Origin: Euperipatoides rowelli
Taxonomy: Eukaryota; Onychophora; Udeonychophora; Euonychophora; Peripatopsidae
NCBI GenBank assembly: GCA_003024985.2
Contig: PXIH01S0039541.1
Direction: 5' to 3' (one strand)
DNA length: 10,772 bases
Within the stretch, counting starts at the first letter, position 1. Every line of letters begins with the position of its first letter. Positions 1 to 7,309 of this stretch are shown one piece after another. The position numbers and the translations under genes are program-made. The notes under the pieces were generated by a model, which saw nothing but the letters and a program-made list of their open reading frames with translations, was not told the origin of the DNA and made no database searches.

Positions 1-76
1 TTGAGAGGATGGACTCTAGTGTGGGTAGTAGAGTAGAGGAATCTGAGGACAGTGATTGAGCAAGCTCAAAGTTACA

Positions 77-291
77 TTAGTTGGGCATCGGTTGAGCAAA
101 CCCATCGTAGTAGTGAGTAGGATCTATGCAATAATTTGTCGCCTCTATGATGGGGTTCTCACATAAGAAATACCCACACTTGATGGGGGATCCTGCCGGA
201 GCTGGTGTTGGTGGGGATGGTGGAGGTGCTTCATCATCTTCAATAGTAATGACTTCCACCACCGGCTCCTTCATAATGGACTTGATGTTTT
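77..291 (-). CDS. Exon 2 of the two-exon gene: SIM-like motif, Pro-rich linker, Cys/His tail
   Basis: After the splice the frame runs to a TAA at 77-79, giving a product of 203 codon positions counting the TAG. The first residues finish the predicted coiled coil (ENIKSIMK). Next comes a hydrophobic-acidic stretch (VVEVITIEDDE, ~143-153) with the layout of a SUMO-interacting motif. A proline-rich linker follows (~155-168). The tail has Cys171, Cys176, Cys187 and His192, spaced CX4CX10CX4H, which could bind zinc. The ATG at 272-274 would allow an unspliced 65-residue product, but the spliced frame explains more of the sequence. The protein could be a small nuclear adaptor or an element-encoded accessory protein; the family is unknown. 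No poly(A) signal is visible before the window ends. Confidence 0.55.
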
Positions 292-429
292 CTAAAAAAA
301 AATAAAAGAAAAAATATTGACTATCTAATAACTAAAATATAAAAAGACTTAGAAATTTTTTGTAATAATACCTATAGAACAAATAGTAAAATAAAAAAGA
401 CTTAGAAAATATTTTTTAAAACTACATAC
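292..429 (-). other. 138-nt GT-AG intron of the left-end gene
   Basis: On the minus strand the donor is GTATGT (429 downward). The acceptor is an oligo-T tract ending in TAG, with AG at 293-292. The intron is very AT-rich compared with its flanks. Exon 1 ends with a single base (phase 1). Joining it to exon 2 gives GAA-AAC-ATC and enters the downstream frame exactly, extending the Glu/Lys-rich helix. This frame match is the main evidence for splicing. Confidence 0.65.
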
Positions 430-826
430 CAATTTCTTCCTCCTTGCTCTCCAACTCCTTCTCCAGGTGGTACTTCTCCATGGCGGCCTGAACAATGATG
501 ATGCATTGGTCGGTGATCGCCTATTCCACCTCGGCTCTCTCTGTCTGGAGAAGAGTAAGATGGAGACTGTTGATGTCCTGAGAGCCTAGAGTATCTTCCT
601 CCATCATTAAATCACCGGGGTTGAGGACCTCAACCCCTACCGCATTGAGGATAACGTTGGCAGAATTGGAGTTAAGGGCTCTAACGTCTTCAGTGCTTCT
701 AATAATGCTGACAATGTTGGCTCCATCAAGGGCTTTGGTTGCTCCGGCACTTGGTGTAACATTGACAGTTTGCATGCTAACTCCGGTGAATGACTTCAGG
801 AAAAAAAGTATGTTGAGATGTTTCAT
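430..826 (-). CDS. Exon 1 of a two-exon gene of unknown family, with one in-frame TAG
   Basis: I do not recognise this protein. The ATG at 824-826 has a good context (ACCATGA) and lies 26 nt downstream of a predicted TATA-directed start. The frame runs 101 codons to a TAG at 521-523, then stays open for 30 more codons to a GTATGT splice donor at 429. The first ~20 residues are hydrophobic (NILFFL), and a second Met lies at residue 18. Residues ~20-85 are rich in Ser, Asn, Val and Ala. From about residue 88 to the exon end the sequence becomes Glu/Lys/Leu-rich (EKYHLEKELESKEEE) and looks like a coiled coil. The coding character continues unchanged after the TAG, so the stop is probably a recent mutation, a sequencing error or a recoded codon rather than the true end. 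Function is unknown. Confidence 0.55.
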
Positions 827-848
827 GGTCTACGGTAGTAGAGGGAAA

Positions 849-1040
849 TAGTGACATAACATTATCCAATGAGGTTTTTATACACTAGCTTCGGATTGAA
901 ATGTCATGATGTCATTTAGAGCTTAGCCAATGAGCGGCTTTCCCGCTTAACAAATTAGCATAGCTTTCACTGTGGTCAATGCATGTCTTCTCAGGGTCCA
1001 CCCTTTTTAGCCAATCAAAATTAAGCTGCAATTTGATTGG
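849..1040 (-). promoter_or_regulatory. TATA/Inr promoter with CCAAT, E2F-like and CRE-like sites for the left gene
   Basis: On the minus strand TATAAAAA lies at 882-875. Exactly 30 nt downstream is TCACTA with its A at 852, a plausible initiator, leaving a ~26-nt 5' UTR. CCAAT pentamers occur at 866-870, 927-931, 1011-1015 and, in the opposite orientation, 1036-1040. Further words are TTTCCCGC (939-946, E2F type), TGATGTCA (907-914, CRE-like) and ATTAGCAT (954-961, octamer-like). This stretch is less AT-rich than the DNA further into the window. Site identities are word matches only. Confidence 0.5.
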
Positions 1041-1124
1041 CCTCCCCCTTTTCCACTGGAAGTCACTCTGAATCATTCACACCTTCTTGTCAACTCAGTT
1101 TTGAAGATATTAAATATGCTTATT

Positions 1125-1147
1125 AGATAGGACTTCAAATCCTATCT
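1125..1147. repeat. 8-bp hairpin
   Basis: AGATAGGA (1125-1132) and TCCTATCT (1140-1147) form a perfect 8-bp stem with a 7-nt loop. It sits at the edge of the repeat cluster and may be incidental. Confidence 0.4.
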
Positions 1148-1555
1148 TTAAAATACTTGAGGAGTTATAGCCGCCATTTTGAATAAATTATAAAATTATG
1201 AAAATTTCAATATTTTGAAAAAAAAATTGGTGGCCATTTTGAATCTGCCATTTTTAATAATTAAAAGGACTTAGTAAATTTTCAATAAAAAAAATTTTTT
1301 GGTGGCCATCTTGGATTTTTTGCATCATGGGTAATGTGCCCCATCCGCCATTTTGAATAAATTAATGAATAATACCATTTACATAAAAAAAAAAATTTCT
1401 AAGTTTTTTGTGCACTTCCGGTCCGCCATCTTGGATTTTGCATGATGGGTAATTTGTGTTAGAAAAATTCAAACCGGAAGTGCCGGTTAATAGAGAGTGA
1501 CCTTGACCTTGAATTTGTGTTAGAAAAATTCGAAAACAAACCGGAAGTTGAAAAA

Positions 1556-1620
1556 TGACCTTGACCTTGTGTTAGAAAAGTGACCTTGACCTTGTGTTAG
1601 AAAAGTGACCTTGACCTTGA
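1556..1620. repeat. 25-bp tandem array carrying TGACCTTGACCTTG
   Basis: TGACCTTGACCTTG starts at 1556, 1581 and 1606, an exact 25-bp period. The units are joined by TGTTAGAAAAG. A further copy of the word stands at 1498-1511. Its complement contains TCAAGGTCA, the extended half-site of ERR/NR5A nuclear receptors. Confidence 0.8.
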
Positions 1621-1626
1621 TGATGT

Positions 1627-1815
1627 CACTTCCGGTCTTAAAATCCCTTAAACCTAGTAAAATTAGGAACCGGAAGTCAGCCGTCTTGGATTTTACAATG
1701 CATTATGGGACATATATTACCCATAATACAACATAATGACATCATTTCCGGTAAAAAAAACACTTAAACCTAGCCAAAACAGGAACCGGAAGTCGGCCAT
1801 CTTGGATTTTGAATG
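1627..1815. repeat. Direct repeat of a ~72-bp module at 116-bp spacing
   Basis: Segments 1627-1700 and 1743-1815 are similar along their length. Each opens with a TTCCGGT site, contains CTTAAACCTAG, then has GGAACCGGAAGTC followed by a CTTGGATTTT word. In both copies the two ETS-type words face each other at the same 41-nt offset. Confidence 0.7.
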
Positions 1816-1870
1816 ACTTTGACCTAGATACAAACCGGAAGTGATGTCATACTGGAAGCGGAAATGTGTT

Positions 1871-3190
1871 AGAAACGATGTTTTATATCTACTGTTTACA
1901 TCAATTGACCTAATTACAATGTAAATTTGTTTTGCCTATTCTTAAAAAAAAAATATGTCGTTAGTTTTCTAACTTTGCTAAAGCTATTGTTAAAATTGAA
2001 CTTATTTCCTTTTAAACTTAGATTTGAAGAGCTAATTAAATAATAAGGCTTAGTCTAACCTGTATTAGCAGCAAAAGGTTTTTTTAGACCTTCTCTGGGG
2101 TAAATTCCCATTTTTTTTTAACAACATAGACATCGGCAGTAGGACTTGAACCTAGCTAGGTTTTACAATTTGTCTGTCTTTTTGCCAAATGTGACACAGC
2201 GTAGACATTTGCAAGATTAGTATGATTGAGTAGGCTAACTTGAATTTTACTAGGCCCTACTCATTTTCAATTTTTTTTGTACTTTCAACAGGCTAAAACT
2301 ATCGTTTTTGTCTTAGTCTTGATTAAATTAAAATAAGACTTTAAAAACTTAAACCAACCAATTTTATTGTTATTAGGCTACTTTAATTTTATTAGTTTAT
2401 TTTAATTTAAATATAGGCTACTACTATACAAAATAGCCTCGTAACTTGTTCATTTGCATATCTTATTTATGGCTATTTTTTACTCTGAGAATGTAATCGT
2501 CTTAATAACCTAAAATATAATTTAATTGTGCTTACCACTTTCATAGGCTTTATTTTCGGCTGCCATTTTCTTGTAGGCCTACGGTATGTCTGTATCTGAG
2601 CAAATAAAAGACTTAGGCTATTCTTTTTCTGTAAATTGGCTATGAAGCAATGTTTAATTTAAAAAAAAAACTTTATTTATTTGAAAATTACGACAGATAA
2701 AAAAAAAATATATTGAAATAAATAAAGCTGATAATTTTAAGCAAAGAAAAAAAAATCCAAAAGTCCAATTTTATTTTTAAATTGTGTATTTTGATCTGTT
2801 TTAAAAGATAATGTCATTTTAAGGAAATGTAAATAAGATAAACTTGTATAATGATAGTCTGTAGAATTGGAATTTATAATAGCCTCAATCAGACACTATC
2901 AGCTTTAAGTGTATGACATTTAGAATACGGTACATTATGTTAATTATTAATTTATGGTAATTTATTTAGAAAATGAAGTTTAACTGGGAATCTGTATAAT
3001 AAATCGCAAAACAAAATGACTTTTTCCACCCTATAACCCATAAAAAAAAAATTCATTATATAAATGAGGTAGAATACCAAATGAAAAATTTTGACAGGGA
3101 AGATTTTCGCTAATTAAATTCACATTCACTTGTAGCCTTTGATTTAGACTTAAAATTTAGAGAAAAAAATATTGAGCATATGAAGGATAG
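1871..3190. other. AT-rich intergenic stretch with no gene seen
   Basis: No open frame, RNA gene or clear repeat can be supported. The stretch holds many A and T homopolymers and frequent TAGGCTA/GTAGGCCTAC words. A perfect Pol III B-box-like word (GGTTCAAGTCC, minus strand, 2142-2152) is present, but no A box or terminator is visible. Confidence 0.6.
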
Positions 3191-3192
3191 GT

Positions 3193-3276
3193 TCACATAA
3201 GCGTCTGGGCAGCAAACTTCACATCACCCATGATCATAAATTCAATGAATAGCATATGTTCAGGCAGTTCAGCTGC
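3193..3276 (-). CDS. Possible coding fragment of 27 codons (unknown)
   Basis: A GC-richer patch in AT-rich surroundings reads on the minus strand as an open frame ending at TGA 3193-3195. It contains segments such as AELPEHM and MGDVKFAAQTLM. Immediately upstream is an AG that could be a splice acceptor. It could be a last exon or a remnant of a dead gene. It is too short to assign to a family and may be chance. Confidence 0.2.
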   Translation of the reverse strand, partial: AAELPEHMLFIEFMIMGDVKFAAQTLM

Positions 3277-3327
3277 CTAATATTTTTTATTTAGTTTTAA
3301 CCTTGGTCAGATTCCGTTATCTGACCA
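3262..3327. repeat. Two adjacent perfect hairpins
   Basis: AGGCAG/CTGCCT (3262-3267 and 3273-3278, 5-nt loop) is followed by TGGTCAGAT/ATCTGACCA (3304-3312 and 3319-3327, 6-nt loop). The second is a 9-bp perfect stem. No poly-U tract follows to suggest a terminator, and no function is assigned. Confidence 0.45.
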
Positions 3328-3905
3328 CCAATATGACTGACAGTAGTAAGTTGAAATTATCTAAATCGGCACTCAGCAAAATATTATTTCACTCTAGATT
3401 ATCCTAAGGTTAGGACTGTAAAGAGAATATACTAAAATTGGCAAGAAAATATACTAAATGGCTATTAGTTGGTTAACTATTGTGCTGAAAGCTGACTGAA
3501 GTTTGTAAAGATTAACACGATTTATTGCACCTGTTGATTATTATTAGGGTTGACGAACAGTCATTTATTATCTAGTAGGAATTAGGGTTCAAGCTGGGAT
3601 GAAGGTTAAGCCATTTTAGTCATGTGAGATATTCAGATTACGCCATTGATTGGTTTCAGGCTAAAAGGAGCTCTGAATTTTGCTGGCCTGCTGCAAGTTG
3701 TCTTGCTAGTTAACACAAATAATATTCAATTCTTTCTGGCATGCTAGTCATGAGGCATTGTTCACGGCTAATCTGGCTAAGATGTATTTACTGGAAGTCG
3801 GGATTGGTTAGTTCTATTCGATTCTAAGTAGTAAAAAAATAATAATAACTAGATAACCCAGCGCAGAACATCTACACCATTGGATGTTAAATGATGGCAA
3901 TTAAT
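3328..3905. other. Intergenic stretch with no gene seen
   Basis: The part from 3540 to 3800 is less AT-rich than its surroundings. A stop-free plus-strand run of about 40 codons there lacks any recognisable motif. Nothing else is supportable. Confidence 0.5.
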
Positions 3906-3907
3906 AT

Positions 3908-4050
3908 TCTCCCCCCTCTCTCCACCGGTTTTACCTCCGCTCCTCTTTTGTTTAAAAATGAAAAAAAAAATCTTATTTCCCCCACCCCTCCACCTGTTTT
4001 TTGCCCCTCCCATTTTTTCACCTCCACTACTTCTCCCCTCCACCCAATGG
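3908..4050. repeat. Polypyrimidine low-complexity tract with internal duplication
   Basis: C/T-rich runs dominate this stretch. Two similar blocks begin near 3909 and 3979 (CTCTCCACCGGTTTT and CCCTCCACCTGTTTT), and both end near a GTTTAAAAA word (3950 and 4050). The minus-strand frame across it is only a Gly/Arg/Lys-rich low-complexity translation and is not taken as a gene. A G-rich purine tract follows at 4351-4373. Confidence 0.6.
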
Positions 4051-4373
4051 TTTAAAAACAAAAACATTATAAAATTTAAACACAACACTAATATTAACTT
4101 GAATGATTGAATTTTAGTTACAATTTTACTCAATAGATTGCGCTAGTCTATTTTAGCCTCTACAAGGTCTATAATAATACTCTGTCTGTATTGATGTACT
4201 GTACTTTAACAGATTGTAGATTCTGATCTTAAAATTAATAGTAGTCAGCATTAAGAATATAAGTGATAATTCCTACTTTTACAGTAATTTAATGATAATA
4301 TTGATATTTTAAACTAATTACAAGATTGAAATAAAATATAGTTTGTTAAGAAAAAAAGGGGGGGAGGGGGAGG

Positions 4374-5088
4374 AAATGATTTTTTTTTTTATTCAGCAAC
4401 TAAATATAATTAATTTTAGCATTACAACTCAATGCAAGCAGTGAGAAACAAACAAACAAAAAAAATAAAGAATCAAGACACTGTATTTAATGCATGAGAT
4501 GATTGCTTTTTCGTCTCATTAACTTAACATTAAACAGACCTATTTATCAAGTATTACATTTTTTCACAATATTATCCATTCTATTATTGTGACACTTTGC
4601 AATAAATACTTTAAATTCAATATAGTTAAGATCAAAACTATACATTTCTTTAAACATAGCAAGAAAATAGTTTTTAGGTATTAATTTATTAGCAATAAAT
4701 GATCCGACACCTTATAGCCTATACCATATTGTTTTGTAAGGCAATATAATGATAACATGTACTATTTCACTTGATTTAATCATAAATTGAAACAATTTTA
4801 TAAAAGTGCTGGGAAGTGTATCAACTTCAAATTGTATCTTAAACCATACCCTTAAACTTTCAAAATATTTACAGTTAAATAATGTAGGCTATGTATTGCA
4901 TCCGCCTCCATCATACAATTTAGGCTATACACTCTATATTCATATTGATATGACATCATTCTTTAATGAAACTGAAGAACTGTAGAGGAATGCTTAAAAA
5001 AATGTATAAAACAAAATGGTTAATTCTTTAAAGCGTATTTGTATGAAATTATTAAATTACAGATATCAATTTTTCCTTTTGGCACAAT
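4374..5088. other. AT-rich intergenic stretch with no gene seen
   Basis: It contains a short AAAC microsatellite near 4447 and homopolymers. No coding frame, RNA gene or structured repeat is supportable. Confidence 0.55.
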
Positions 5089-5134
5089 CCAGTTTACAGT
5101 TCCCCCTCCAAAATGGCTACTAATTCCGGATGAA

Positions 5135-5231
5135 AATAGACGCATTCCTAATTTCAAAATATTTAATTGTCATTGAAAATCAAAATTAAACAATAACAAT
5201 TAAATATTTTGAAATTAGAAATTCATCTATT
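5135..5231. repeat. 36-bp inverted repeat with a perfect 23-bp core
   Basis: Arms 5148-5170 and 5196-5218 are perfect inverse complements (23 bp), separated by 25 nt. The match continues outward with about three mismatches to ~5135 and ~5231. It lies just inside the left terminal repeat of the TIR element and could form a cruciform or an RNA hairpin. Confidence 0.75.
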
Positions 5232-5421
5232 AATTGTCAATAATTTATGTCTAGAATTGTAAAATATTTCAATGAAATACTAAACTTGAAACCACACAAC
5301 TAACCCTAGCTATTAAAAAAAATAGATTTATGGTAGACTACACATGTATAAGCAAATTTTGAACAAAAATGTTACAATAACAATATCCTAAACAATAACT
5401 ATAACACTTAACATTAAATTG

Positions 5422-5610
5422 CTAAAGTTTCCATTTAAAACCAGCACCGCATGGTCTAAAAGGTAACATTACGTATGCTCTAAAACCCACAAAATGATTT
5501 TTTTGATCAATTTTGACACCAACTTCTGGCGGCCCAACAGTTAACCAATCAATGACCATGAACGTTAAATTCTGGATGAAGGGATAATGGTAAGTTTGAT
5601 ACGCAAACGC
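5422..5610 (-). CDS. Coding-like frame of 62 codons inside the TIR element (unknown)
   Basis: This minus-strand stretch is open from 5610 to a TAG at 5422-5424. An internal ATG at 5557-5559 would give 45 residues. The translation looks protein-like rather than AT-rich noise, with segments such as DWLTVGPPEVGVKID and MLPFRPCGAGFKWKL at the C terminus. A pyrimidine-containing CAG acceptor-like site (TATCCCTTCATCCAG) ends at 5572, directly before an in-frame AAT. A third frame, across the right terminal repeat (QFTVPPLKWPPIPD), overlaps between this frame and the upstream one. I cannot assign a family. Candidates are the C-terminal remnant of the element's own protein or a captured exon. Confidence 0.35.
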   Translation of the reverse strand, partial: AFAYQTYHYPFIQNLTFMVIDWLTVGPPEVGVKIDQKNHFVGFRAYVMLPFRPCGAGFKWKL

Positions 5611-5653
5611 TTATGCAAATTATCAAAATTTATATCTGGAATTGGCGGCCATT

Positions 5654-5794
5654 TTAAAGGGGGAACCGTAAACTGGAATCTAGCCTTCCTTTAAAAAGGA
5701 GGTCAATGTTAATTCGTAGTAGCCTTACACACTCCTCGTCTGCTGCCATTGTAATGACGCTATTTGTAATGACACCATTCTTCGTCTCACCCAT
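5654..5794 (-). CDS. Small coding-like frame starting upstream of the TIR element (unknown)
   Basis: I do not recognise the product. The ATG at 5792-5794 sits in ACCATGG, an excellent Kozak context. The 46-codon frame (starting MGETKNGV, with MAADEECVRLL inside) ends at TAA 5654-5656, and its last residues fall within the right terminal repeat. A TATAAAT word lies 24 nt upstream (5818-5812) and a CCAAT word lies further up (GAACCAATCG). The TATA spacing would favour a start just after the first ATG, leaving the second Met (5747-5749, ACAATGG). A GTAAGG donor-like site follows codon 22 at 5728. Splicing there to the acceptor at 5572 would join the next frame in phase. It may be a real small exon, a pseudogene remnant or chance. 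Confidence 0.3.
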   Translation of the reverse strand: MGETKNGVITNSVITMAADEECVRLLRINIDLLFKGRLDSSLRFPL

Positions 5795-5799
5795 GGTTT

Positions 5800-6900
5800 A
5801 AATAAAAGTTAATTTATACATCCTCCACGATTGGTTCTTCTTCATTTTGTAAATGTTTTTCATCCATATTTCTTGATTAAAATAAATAAGGCTGAATTGA
5901 TATAATTATTTAAACGCTAAAAATGTAAATATGAATAATATTATTTAAGCACTAAAAATTTAAATTCACCATTGAAACAGGCAAGAGGTAAAAGGGCTTC
6001 CAACATATTATGTAGGCCACTTTACCAACAAAAAAAAATGGCACAATTGCAAAAAACCCTGAATATATTAATAAAAATATGACAAATTATAACTAATTGC
6101 TAGGAATTATTTATTTTTCTAATTTTATTAGATTATTTTCAATAATTTATTAGATTTTAGTTTTGAGGTTTACTCCTCTTTAATACCGAAATATTTAGAT
6201 TGGAAATTAAATTAATTGTTCATCCAATTTATAAATAAAAATTTTTACAATAAGGGATTAAACATTTATCCGCAATTTGGGGAAGGAAAAAAAACTTAAT
6301 TATAAGGTCAGCATTTAAAATAAAAGATAAGAGTTTATTTAATTGAATAATTTCTAATTAATCACACGAAAATGATTTACAATGACATTGATTATTACTG
6401 TATCGCATAACAAATATAATCTCAGATATTTACATTCATCTTAACAATGTTTTTGTCTTCTCATCATCACTTTTCTAGTTTGAATCATTACTGATCTATT
6501 TTATTGATTGGCAATATGAGTATAGGCTAATAAGACTTGAGGTGGGTGAAGAGTGGAGCATTAATTGGATAAGAAAGATTTTTAAAAAATTAAGATGATT
6601 CTGACTTACACTATTTCAATGCAGAATTAAAATAACTCTAGAATAACTAAATTATACTTAATTGAAAAATAGATGTATTCCACAATCTCACAATACACCC
6701 AATTTACCAATCACTAATTCACATTTAAATAGAAAGAATGACAGTTGAACAGATATATTTCACTTGAGGGAGGAATTGTCACAATTTGAATGAATAGTAA
6801 TGAAGAAAAAGATGATAATTAGAATGGAAAAGCTCTTTCCAGTTAGAGGTTTAAATGTGTTAAAACAATATAAGTAGTATATAATATGAGAGATCTGGCA
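5800..6900. other. AT-rich intergenic stretch with no gene seen
   Basis: Apart from the TATA- and CCAAT-like words at its left edge, nothing can be supported. The stretch is dominated by A/T homopolymers and short frames full of stops. Confidence 0.55.
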
Positions 6901-6922
6901 CACTTAGTTAAGTGAGGTAGAG

Positions 6923-7070
6923 CCATGTTAATCCTATGGGAAATCCAAATTAACATGGTGAAAGTTACTGGAGGTGGAGCCATGTTAATCCTATAGGAGT
7001 TTTACATGTTAATCCAATGTGATGTTTTTACATGCTAATCCTATGAGGACTTTTTACATGCGAATCCTGT
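6923..7070. repeat. Tandem array of CATGYTAATCCTATG units
   Basis: Units start at 6924, 6981, 7005, 7031 and 7057. The last three intervals are 24, 26 and 26 bp. The first two units share a longer upstream sequence (GGTRGAGCC). The word TAATCC is the core site of Bicoid/Otx-class homeodomains and occurs in four units; the fifth has GAATCC. The first unit also pairs with ATTAACATGG (6949-6958) to form a 10-bp hairpin. Confidence 0.75.
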
Positions 7071-7208
7071 GGGCCCTCTAAAATATTATTTATTATGGTA
7101 CCGGTAATAGAATATTAATGGTTATTTTTAATTTATTAATTTTTTACAAACTAAAAAAATTATAGGAATGTTTTTTTTTAAGTGAAAAAAAAATCTTATT
7201 AAAAAAAA

Positions 7209-7291
7209 TGGAATATGCGAGATTCGAACCACCAACCAGCTTAATCACAAGAATTTAAAGTGCAGTGCTCTACAGACTGACCTATACATCC
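7209..7291 (-). tRNA. tRNA-like Pol III unit, probably a tRNA pseudogene or SINE head
   Basis: On the minus strand a D-arm/A-box-like word TAGGTCAGTCTG (7284-7273) is followed 40-60 nt later by GGTTCGAATC (7230-7221), a near-perfect B box and T loop. The unit is 83 nt. The outer three acceptor pairs form (GGA with TCC), but the inner four do not, and the T stem is weak. A run of eight T (7208-7201, minus strand) follows the discriminator A, as for a Pol III terminator. Anticodon assignment is unsafe: one placement gives TTA. The degraded stems suggest a pseudogene or SINE fragment rather than a working tRNA. Confidence 0.5.
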
Positions 7292-7309
7292 GAGTCATCT
7301 GCCGTGGTG

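Larger units (their letters stand above)
1165..1870. repeat. Repeat cluster built from ETS-, YY1- and nuclear-receptor-like words
   Basis: The stretch has no credible reading frame but is full of recurring words. ACCGGAAGT or its complement occurs perfectly seven times (1414, 1473, 1540, 1628, 1669, 1785, 1834), with a variant at 1744. CCATCTTGGATTTT or close variants begin near 1306, 1426, 1681 and 1798. GCCATTTTGAAT-type words occur near 1171, 1225 and 1347. TGCATNATGGG words occur near 1321, 1439 and 1700. This looks like an interspersed repeat, perhaps a non-autonomous element or the regulatory end of one, rather than a gene. Confidence 0.7.
5089..5676. mobile_element. 588-bp TIR-bounded element, probable non-autonomous DNA transposon
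   Basis: The left end (5089-5137) and right end (5628-5676) are inverted copies matching at about 40 of 49 positions. Both begin CCAGTTTAC at the outer edge and include GTTCCCCC and AAAATGGC. AAT lies directly outside both ends (5086-5088 and 5677-5679), consistent with a 3-bp target-site duplication. The size and structure fit a MITE or deletion derivative. A 3-bp duplication is typical of the PIF/Harbinger superfamily, but the usual TWA target is not matched, so no superfamily is claimed. The interior holds coding-like minus-strand frames, which is unusual for a MITE. Confidence 0.6.

Noticed and set aside
621-851. Plus-strand frame of 76 codons
   Set aside because: It is antisense to exon 1 of the left gene and has no promoter or motif of its own.
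2101-2230. tRNA or SINE on the minus strand, from a perfect B-box-like word at 2142-2152
   Set aside because: No A box lies at a suitable distance, no cloverleaf can be drawn, and an A-run rather than a T-run follows.
3628-3768. Stop-free plus-strand run of ~40 codons with a hydrophobic stretch
   Set aside because: It has no good start, no motif and no splice evidence. A run of this length is expected by chance.
3849-4133. Minus-strand frame of 94 codons, Gly/Arg/Lys-rich
   Set aside because: It translates a polypyrimidine low-complexity tract and flanking AT-rich DNA, with no domain or splice support.
4351-4373. Possible G-quadruplex in the G-rich tract
   Set aside because: There are only two long G runs and one GG, too few for a standard four-run three-tetrad structure.
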